Part shown: piece by piece, positions 24,028 to 30,154 of the stretch
Position numbering within the stretch: position 1 is the first letter of the stretch
Layout of the letters: every line of letters starts with the position of its first letter
Assembly (NCBI GenBank): GCA_002338505.1
Contig: DDIK01000167.1
Span: 1 to 30,154, forward strand
Direction: 5' to 3'
DNA from: Bacteriovorax sp. UBA1852
Lineage (GTDB): Bacteria > Bdellovibrionota > Bacteriovoracia > Bacteriovoracales > Bacteriovoracaceae
DNA: 30,154 nt
Translations under genes and position numbers: made by a program
The notes under the pieces: model-generated
What the model was told of the DNA's origin: nothing
What the model saw: only the letters and a program-made list of their open reading frames with translations
Databases searched by the model: none

Positions 24028-24688
24028 TATTATTCAATATATGAGAGAGCTCTCGATTGATTTTCATAAGTCCTTTTAAGTTTTCACTATTAGAGTGACA
24101 TACGAGTGTGTCTTGAATGGTAATCAGATCGTAATTACTAGCATAACTCGGAACATCCTTACCAAGCTCCTGTGAAGCACTTTTAATCATTGGCAAAAAA
24201 CCTAAAATGATATCAACCCTTTTCTTGTGCAAGAGTTGCAGACTAGTCTTAGTGTCGAGCGCATAGAGAAAAAGATTATTTTTTTTAATATCAGACAGGA
24301 CCTTAAAGTCTGTACCATAATCAATTCCTTGAACGAGGCCTATTCTCAAGTTCTGAACGTCATCTAAGCTTTTAATCTTTTTCGTACGTGAAAATAAATA
24401 TATCTTTGTTCTTTGAAAAGGAATTGATTCAATACCATCTCGGTATTCTTCAGAGAGAATAGATTTTGGCAAGATACAACCATTAAAGTTTTTTTTGAAG
24501 TAATTTCGCTTAGCTCTCTCAGAGGGATAGAAAGTAACATTAAGCTCAACGCCACTCTGCTTCGCTGCTCTTTCAATAAGTTTAAAATACTTCCCTGACT
24601 CAGAAGATAGAAATGGTATATTTGCAGATATAAGATCAAGAGCAACGGCATTAAAACAAAAGTAAAAATAAACGATGTACTTAAGCAT
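24014..24688 (-). CDS. periplasmic substrate-binding-like protein (SBP family 3 type)
   Basis: The 224-aa product begins with a signal peptide (MLKYIVYFYFCFNAVA, cleavage near 16). The mature part follows the order of bacterial solute-binding family 3: an early PFLSSESGKYFKLIERAAKQSG, a central KSLDDVQNLRIGLVQGIDYG typical of these proteins, and LLHKKRVDIILGF. Ligand is unknown, and no ABC permease genes are near, so it may be a stand-alone sensor or orphan. I use ATG 24688, which has GAGAAA upstream; ATG 24700 is also open but lacks one. The gene overlaps the end of the Nif3 gene by 14 bases. Confidence 0.78.
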   Translation of the reverse strand: MLKYIVYFYFCFNAVALDLISANIPFLSSESGKYFKLIERAAKQSGVELNVTFYPSERAKRNYFKKNFNGCILPKSILSEEYRDGIESIPFQRTKIYLFSRTKKIKSLDDVQNLRIGLVQGIDYGTDFKVLSDIKKNNLFLYALDTKTSLQLLHKKRVDIILGFLPMIKSASQELGKDVPSYASNYDLITIQDTLVCHSNSENLKGLMKINRELSHILNNTKQD

Positions 24689-24804
24689 AATATTTCTCAT
24701 ATATAGTGTTGTTTTTATACAGGTAATTTAACACATAAAAGATAAATTTATTAGTGACAAAAAAAAGAGGCAAAATTCTGAGATTAGCTATGTACGTAAA
24801 CACC

Positions 24805-24810
24805 TATAAT
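24805..24810 (+). promoter_or_regulatory. TATAAT upstream of the 359-aa orphan
   Basis: A perfect TATAAT lies 19 bases before ATG 24830. The -35 region has no good hexamer at 17 bases (TTAGCT is at 15). The predicted transcript would have a leader of only about 13 bases. Confidence 0.35.
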
Positions 24811-24829
24811 ATCGAAGTATTGATATTCA

Positions 24830-25909
24830 ATGTATCTCAGCTACTATACAACTATGAAACTAAGTACATTTCTCTCAGGACATAAGGGCATAGAGTTAAA
24901 CGAAAGAGAGCTTAAATGCTCTCTAGAGCAAAGTACAAACACAGGACCAATAATTCACTCTCCTATTGGTAATGACCTCTACATAGAGAATAATCCAGAG
25001 AAAAGTTTTGAGTTTCTCATTAAAGAAGAAGATATAGATATCAAAGATCTTCAACTTAAACATATATACGGTGAATTAAAATGTGTCATCAAGAAGAGAA
25101 TTGAAAATGGAGTGGCCCACTATGTTTTTATCATCGTAAACTTAAACTTCTTTCAAAGGCCCACGCCAAAGGCACAAAAGAGCTGGAAGGTCTTTATTAC
25201 ACAACTTGTCCGAGAAAAAGACAAGATTGAAGAAATTAAACATTGTCAGGAAGTCAGTATTGTTTTTAATGACAAGCTAATCAATTCAGATCTAGAGTTT
25301 TTCTCTAGGTTTTTAAACGTTGAAATGCAGATGAAAAAGTCATTTATCTCAATTATCAATAAGAAGTATCATCGTCCTACAAATATTGAAAACCTTGAAA
25401 TTAAACTGTGTAAGCAAGAAGATATTCACTTAGTAAAACAAATACTAACTAAAGAAAGTAGATCGATGATAGGTCAAAAGCTACTTCATGCAATCAAAGC
25501 ACGAGAAGTTTACCTGATAAAGACAAAGGAAGGCGTAGAGGAAAAAGTACTTGGATTATTTCGAACACGCAAGAAATCAATAACTCTGAAAGATGTTCAA
25601 AAATATAATGAGTCCTTAAAGTTTTGTATACAGATGGTGCCACTTATAAGTTTTGAAAATAAACTTATACATAAGCGAAATATTGAAACTTTATACATAT
25701 CTGACTTTTATCTAAGAGAACAAATCTGTGAAGAATTAAAAGTGCAGATAACAAAGAACGTATTCTATCTACTCATGAACAATAAGTACTTTTCAGGGAC
25801 ACAACTGATGTCTCTACCTGAATACTCCACATGGCTTGGAGATTGTAGCAAGCACTACTTCTCTATTAATATTGATTCCTTTATATATAAATTATCAACT
25901 AAGTATTGA
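24830..25909 (+). CDS. hypothetical cytoplasmic protein
   Basis: The 359-aa protein has no signal peptide, no membrane segment and no motif I can assign. It is Lys- and Ile-rich with predicted mixed alpha/beta content. A segment of about 70-145 looks beta-rich and about 190-280 looks helical, perhaps two domains. Neither ATG 24830 nor the later ATG 24854 has a Shine-Dalgarno; a TATAAT upstream suggests a very short leader. It ends one base before the stop of the convergent DUF4442 gene. The open frame and codon pattern support a real gene. Confidence 0.65.
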   Translation: MYLSYYTTMKLSTFLSGHKGIELNERELKCSLEQSTNTGPIIHSPIGNDLYIENNPEKSFEFLIKEEDIDIKDLQLKHIYGELKCVIKKRIENGVAHYVFIIVNLNFFQRPTPKAQKSWKVFITQLVREKDKIEEIKHCQEVSIVFNDKLINSDLEFFSRFLNVEMQMKKSFISIINKKYHRPTNIENLEIKLCKQEDIHLVKQILTKESRSMIGQKLLHAIKAREVYLIKTKEGVEEKVLGLFRTRKKSITLKDVQKYNESLKFCIQMVPLISFENKLIHKRNIETLYISDFYLREQICEELKVQITKNVFYLLMNNKYFSGTQLMSLPEYSTWLGDCSKHYFSINIDSFIYKLSTKY

Positions 25910-25910
25910 G

Positions 25911-26420
25911 CTACTTCTTCTTTAAAGAGAGTGTAAGTGTAAACCTAGCGACGACTTCATCGCCTAACTTCTTAGGACATGTGGCGATGATTTCAACTGG
26001 CATATTATGTCTTTCATCACTTTTCAAAACCATATCAACAAATTCTTTAATTTCCTGTCCTTGAGTACAGATAAAATGAGTATCACCTTCTGCCCTTTTA
26101 AGATATTCAGCATGAAATTCTTTAAAGGCCAAAGAAACATTCTTACCACTGTCTATGATGAGTTTCATGGCCATGAGTCCGCCAGCACAATCTGCACCTA
26201 CTGCCAGAACACCAAAATACATAGAATTCAGATGATTTTTAGTCCTTCTCGTAAGAGGAATAACGAGCTCAGTTCTCTCAGAAGATAACTCTTTAACTTT
26301 AGGAGATACATAATTAATAAGCGGTACTTTGAAAAGACCAAATGTTCTTAACAATACCGTATCTCTAATAGAGTTAGGGAGAACATCATAGACTTTCTTC
26401 ATGGGACTTTTCTTACTCAC
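25911..26420 (-). CDS. DUF4442 hotdog-fold thioesterase-like protein
   Basis: The 169-aa product matches DUF4442 (PaaI-like hotdog): LFKVPLINYVSPKV near the start, then RTKNHLNSMYFGVLAVGADCAGG (about 59-82), where the NH-x-x-S-M-Y-F-G pattern is the family hallmark. An acyl-CoA thioesterase role is likely but unproven. The start is GTG 26420, with a perfect AAGGAG six bases upstream that lies inside the end of proC. Only one base separates it from the proC stop, so it is the last gene of the putA-proC operon. Its stop nearly meets that of the orphan gene on the other strand. Confidence 0.85.
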   Translation of the reverse strand: MSKKSPMKKVYDVLPNSIRDTVLLRTFGLFKVPLINYVSPKVKELSSERTELVIPLTRRTKNHLNSMYFGVLAVGADCAGGLMAMKLIIDSGKNVSLAFKEFHAEYLKRAEGDTHFICTQGQEIKEFVDMVLKSDERHNMPVEIIATCPKKLGDEVVARFTLTLSLKKK

Positions 26421-26421
26421 C

Positions 26422-27228
26422 TTACTCTCCTTTCAGTTCAGAATTTCTCTTTAAAGCGCTATCAATTGCCTGATCAAAGATATCCTGAATATTTCGTTCT
26501 TTAAAAACTTTTAATGCTTCAAAAGTAACTCCTCCCTTTGAAGTTACTTTATTTCTGAGCTCTTGTGAAGAATCACTATCATCTAGAATCATTTGACTCG
26601 CACCCTTCATTGTCAGTGCAGAAATTCTCTTTGCACTGATACTATCAAGACCTAGAGAAACCATTTTCTCCTCAAAGACTCTAGAGAACTCAAAAAAGTA
26701 CGCCGGGCCACTTCCACTGAAAGGGGTTATATTATCGATCATCTGTTCAGTCTCAAGAAAGAAGTTTTCACAAGAGGTATTGAAATAGGAAAACTTGTTT
26801 TCAAGGTCTGACTTAGAAAGACTACTATAAATTAAGTTCACCCCAATATTTACCTTACTCGGTGTATTAGGCATGATTCTCACAACTTCCTTTGCATGAC
26901 TAATAGCTTTTAGAGTCTGCACAGATACTCCGGCCATAATCGATACGGCCGTAGCTGAAGAGAAGTCTATACCTTGCTCTTGAAACTCTAACATAGCAGC
27001 TTCGAACCCCTGTGGCTTCATAGCAAGCCAAACAAGATCAAAATCATGGGAGCCTATTTCAGATATAGTACTTAAGAAGTTCACATCATTACTCTGGGCA
27101 AATGCTTTAGCAGATTTTCCAGAAGGAGTGTAAACGAAGAATTCCACTCCGTCTTTTTTTGCCTCAGTAATATAGCTCGGCAATAAAGCTTGAATCATAT
27201 TTCCTGCGCCAAGTATTAATTGTTTCAT
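26422..27228 (-). CDS. proC: pyrroline-5-carboxylate reductase
   Basis: ProC reduces P5C to proline with NAD(P)H, the last step of proline synthesis. The 268-aa protein has an N-terminal Rossmann site LILGAGNM (4-11), the conserved MPNTPSKVNIGV (119-130), and the P5CR signature SGSGPAYFFEF (171-181) followed by the helical dimer domain with RNKVTSKGGVTFEAL (225-239). The length is normal for bacterial ProC. Its ATG overlaps the putA stop by four bases (ATGA), so it is coupled to the proline-degrading enzyme. The pairing of opposite activities in one operon is unusual. Confidence 0.95.
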   Translation of the reverse strand: MKQLILGAGNMIQALLPSYITEAKKDGVEFFVYTPSGKSAKAFAQSNDVNFLSTISEIGSHDFDLVWLAMKPQGFEAAMLEFQEQGIDFSSATAVSIMAGVSVQTLKAISHAKEVVRIMPNTPSKVNIGVNLIYSSLSKSDLENKFSYFNTSCENFFLETEQMIDNITPFSGSGPAYFFEFSRVFEEKMVSLGLDSISAKRISALTMKGASQMILDDSDSSQELRNKVTSKGGVTFEALKVFKERNIQDIFDQAIDSALKRNSELKGE

Positions 27229-30154
27229 TGGTGAAGCTCCATTGGGGCACCATGCCTCATTGTATTAACAGCAAAAGATCGCTCATTAACAAATTGATAG
27301 AATAATTCGTTTACGTCTTGATCAAAGGCAGATTCAAATGGCGTCACTATTTTTGGCATCTTTTTTACACCAACGACTTTCTGTAAATATTTATTTAATT
27401 TCTTACCACCATCAACATCAGAGTCTGAAATAAAGATATCAACATTTAAGAGATTCATTTTTTCAATCATTTCTTGATCCACCAAGAAGCAGTCAACATT
27501 TGAGCGAGAAATTCCACACTTTACAATAATATCAATTAAGTACTGCCACCAGACATAAGCTTTTTGATTGGTGGCTAAAATTGTAACACCTGAACCGACT
27601 GCAAGCCCCATAAGAAAATAGAGAAAGCAGTTAATATGAGGTGAATCAGTTGTGGCATAGTAAACAGTCTTTGACTTAGAGAAATCAAAGCGAGAATAAC
27701 TTATCTGACCAGGAATATACTGATTCTCTCGACCTTCCTCAAGAACCTGGAGATACTGTGTAGAAACCCAGTCTTTTAAAAGAAGGATCTTTTCTTTATC
27801 TAGTCCAAAGATACCAGGAAAAAGAGGTCCAAAGTTATTGATAATCTCTTCATATGATTTTTCAACTCTCTCCAGTCTGTTGCCGACATTTAAACCACTA
27901 GGTCTAGAAAGACGTGGTTTATAATTACTCCCCTTTTCAAAAACAGAATTCTTCTGCATATAAGAGCCATCTTTTACGACATAGAAACATCTCATATAAT
28001 CAACACCACCGGCCTTAGGTCCAGTTCCAGAGAGCTTGAAACCTCCAAAGGGTTCAATACCAACACGAGCACCTGTGATAGGTCTATTTATATAGATATT
28101 TCCAGTTTCAAAGCGACTCGCGAAATAATCGATATCATCTTGTGATTGAGAAAAAATACCACCCGTTAGGCCATATTCAATACAATTAAAAACCTTAATC
28201 CCCTCTTTGAATTTATCAAAGCCAATAATATGAACAACTGGAGCAAAGAGTTCTTTTTGTGAATAACTCTCTCTTTCAAATGCTCTTTCAATAGGTATAT
28301 CAAAAAGGACAGGGCCAACACAGCTACCTGGTAAATCCTCTTGTGATCTATCTACTATAACTTTTCCGCCATAGGACTTTATTTCTTCCTTCGCCTCTTT
28401 GAGTTGCTTAAGAAGTCTGTCTTTCTCTTCTTTAGAAACAAGTGGATTTACATAAGTTGAATAATCATCAGCTTTTCCAACCTTAATATCAAGACAGGCC
28501 TCTTTAAGACGCTCGATAAGTCTGTCTTTAATTTTATTATCCACAATGACTCGCGAAAGCGCAGAACACTTTTGACCAGAGTGAGCAAATGCAGAGTAAA
28601 GAATCCCATCTACTGTTTCATCTAATTCAGCATTATTTGTGACGATGAGGGCATTCTTTCCACCCATTTCTGTAATAACCTTAACTGGATACTCTTGCTT
28701 AAGTCTCTTATTGTAATAATACCTTTGCATACCAACCTTGGATATATGAACACCCACAGGTTTAGATCCTGTAAAAATAACAGTACTTATTCTTTCGTCT
28801 TCAACTAGTTTTTGACCTACTGTCTCTCCTACTCCAGGCAGGCATATAAATGATGTTTTTGGAACTCCTGCTTGATAAAGAATCTTACTTAGCTCCATAG
28901 TAATAAGTGGTGTCTGTTCGGCAGGTTTAAGGATAACGGTATTACCTGCAATAAGTGAACTTACGGCCATCCCAGTTGGAATAGCTAAAGGAAAATTCCA
29001 TGGTGCGATGACTGCAGTAGGACCCCTTGAAAAAGTATTATCAGACTGAATCTCTATGTTTCTTCTGATATAGAAATTTATAAAATCAATGGCCTCATCA
29101 ACATCAGCCTGGGCCTCATGAAAAGACTTACCTGACTCATGAATAATAAGAGCACAGAGATCATCTCTTCTACCGTGCATGATTAGTGCAGCTCTCATCA
29201 TTATTGAAGAGCGCTTAACAATATCAAAGCTACTCCATGACTGATCACTATAAAAGTCTTCATCAATAGTCTTTAAAGCTTTTTGAGTATCATTGAGATT
29301 TGCAAATTTAACTTTCCCAACAACGGTTTCGTAATTTGAAGGAGATGTTACACTAACTTCCTCACCACTCACTTCAAATTCATTGTTAAAGATACCGCCT
29401 AGAGAATATTCTTTGAGAGACTTATCAAAATGTTTCATCTCGTGCTTTAGATATGTTCTGACAGGAGGTATGTTAAAGTAAGCACCATCGAGATTAGTGA
29501 TCGATTTATCAAGTACCAAAAGACCGTTGTCTTTATTTTCTTGAAATATGGTTTTAGGGGAAACAAGCTGCGTTTCTTTCTTATGGGATCTCATAATAGT
29601 TAAAACACCAACCTGAGAAGAGTTTTCCATGATCCTTCTCACAAGATACGCCATCCCAACAATCAGACTTCCGATAGGAACATAATTTCTTGTAACCCAG
29701 CCCATTTTCGACATCGCAACAGAAAGCGCTTCATAAGTCATGTGTAAACACTGATGCTCTATCGGTGGAAGCTCGGGAAATTTTTCCTCTCTTAAAATCA
29801 CGGAGAAAACATGGTCACTATAATTATGTGAAGCTATCGCTAATTGAACATGTGGATAATTATCAAATATCTCATATATTAATTGCCTGAAATTTATATC
29901 TGTTTCTTCTTTATTAAGAAACTCTGGTGCATCTGTAGCCGTTGCATCGGCTTCAATAGTTTCCGCATCCCAATATGCACCTTTTACAATTCTAATAGGG
30001 ATGACTACACCACGCTCTTTTCCAAGGTCTATTATGTCTCTTAAGTGATTGATGCCGTCTCGCAAATATGCTTGAAGGACAATGCCTGTTCCATCATAGT
30101 CTTTAAGCTCTTTTGTTTCGAGGAGAACTTTCTTGTAAATATCGAAAACGACAT
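27225..30154 (-). CDS. putA: bifunctional proline dehydrogenase / glutamate-semialdehyde dehydrogenase, 5' end beyond the window
   Basis: PutA oxidises proline to P5C with FAD, then P5C to glutamate with NAD. The gene runs off the right edge; 975 codons are visible. The frame does not begin at the TTG 30065: upstream codons to 30152 read on as PutA (GIVLQAYLRDG). The proline dehydrogenase part shows RIVKGAYWDAE and IASHNYSDH, with the flavin-binding Arg/Lys. The aldehyde dehydrogenase part shows APWNFPLAIPTGM, FTGSKPVG, the catalytic-Glu region EMGGKN, and HSGQKCSA with the catalytic Cys. After the usual SGTGPKAGG end comes a further C-terminal domain of about 230 residues, as in longer PutA types. 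I see no DNA-binding ribbon-helix-helix, but its usual N-terminal place is outside the window. It ends in a 4-base overlap with proC. Confidence 0.95.
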   Translation of the reverse strand, partial: VVFDIYKKVLLETKELKDYDGTGIVLQAYLRDGINHLRDIIDLGKERGVVIPIRIVKGAYWDAETIEADATATDAPEFLNKEETDINFRQLIYEIFDNYPHVQLAIASHNYSDHVFSVILREEKFPELPPIEHQCLHMTYEALSVAMSKMGWVTRNYVPIGSLIVGMAYLVRRIMENSSQVGVLTIMRSHKKETQLVSPKTIFQENKDNGLLVLDKSITNLDGAYFNIPPVRTYLKHEMKHFDKSLKEYSLGGIFNNEFEVSGEEVSVTSPSNYETVVGKVKFANLNDTQKALKTIDEDFYSDQSWSSFDIVKRSSIMMRAALIMHGRRDDLCALIIHESGKSFHEAQADVDEAIDFINFYIRRNIEIQSDNTFSRGPTAVIAPWNFPLAIPTGMAVSSLIAGNTVILKPAEQTPLITMELSKILYQAGVPKTSFICLPGVGETVGQKLVEDERISTVIFTGSKPVGVHISKVGMQRYYYNKRLKQEYPVKVITEMGGKNALIVTNNAELDETVDGILYSAFAHSGQKCSALSRVIVDNKIKDRLIERLKEACLDIKVGKADDYSTYVNPLVSKEEKDRLLKQLKEAKEEIKSYGGKVIVDRSQEDLPGSCVGPVLFDIPIERAFERESYSQKELFAPVVHIIGFDKFKEGIKVFNCIEYGLTGGIFSQSQDDIDYFASRFETGNIYINRPITGARVGIEPFGGFKLSGTGPKAGGVDYMRCFYVVKDGSYMQKNSVFEKGSNYKPRLSRPSGLNVGNRLERVEKSYEEIINNFGPLFPGIFGLDKEKILLLKDWVSTQYLQVLEEGRENQYIPGQISYSRFDFSKSKTVYYATTDSPHINCFLYFLMGLAVGSGVTILATNQKAYVWWQYLIDIIVKCGISRSNVDCFLVDQEMIEKMNLLNVDIFISDSDVDGGKKLNKYLQKVVGVKKMPKIVTPFESAFDQDVNELFYQFVNERSFAVNTMRHGAPMELHQ

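Noticed and set aside
30063..30065. TTG 30065 as start of putA
   Set aside because: The frame upstream to the window edge continues the proline dehydrogenase domain, so the gene is cut by the window rather than starting there.

Overview
The window is AT-rich chromosomal DNA with dense, short-spaced genes on both strands. It carries lipopolysaccharide heptose genes, a periplasmic lytic transglycosylase, lipoprotein and signal-peptide genes, a PilZ protein and a near-consensus sigma-54 promoter, so the organism is a Gram-negative, diderm bacterium. The AT bias together with several large, Cys-containing secreted proteins that I cannot place in any family suggests a Bdellovibrionota member of the Bacteriovorax/Halobacteriovorax type. 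That placement is inference from gene content, not from a marker gene. I see no rRNA or tRNA gene, no CRISPR array, no transposase and no insertion sequence.

Left part (1-8850), all real genes on the minus strand. Reading in the direction of transcription: lytic transglycosylase, cmk, a GT9 glycosyltransferase, an HldA/RfaE1-type heptose-phosphate kinase and a DUF4416 gene. The last four form a tight, partly overlapping operon. Next comes about 350 bases without a protein gene (4056-4448) that look like a structured RNA with its own promoter and terminator. pheS-pheT follow, and a hairpin terminator closes pheT. The first 465 bases hold no convincing protein gene.

Middle part (8850-13862). 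A good sigma-70-type promoter drives a thioredoxin-domain DUF255 gene that is almost fused (2-base gap) to a CaiB/BaiF-type CoA-transferase gene. Downstream is a small secreted protein behind a sigma-54 promoter with an upstream inverted repeat, then a terminator, a convergent SAM methyltransferase and a PilZ (c-di-GMP) protein.

Right-middle part (13863-22057). This is the most unusual stretch. Two large secreted proteins (579 and 1033 aa) match no family I know, yet they end in a related C-terminal tail. Between and beside them lie a VanY-type D,D-peptidase gene overlapping the first one, a hotdog thioesterase on the other strand, a PA14-like lipoprotein and an unlisted 44-aa membrane peptide. 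I read this as an accessory envelope or secretion locus of unknown function.

Right part (22058-30154). A TPR protein and a Nif3-family metal protein run on plus; a truncated-looking periplasmic binding protein runs on minus. A 359-aa orphan on plus then converges on a minus-strand operon of putA (cut by the window edge), proC and a DUF4442 thioesterase, joined by a 4-base overlap and a 1-base gap.
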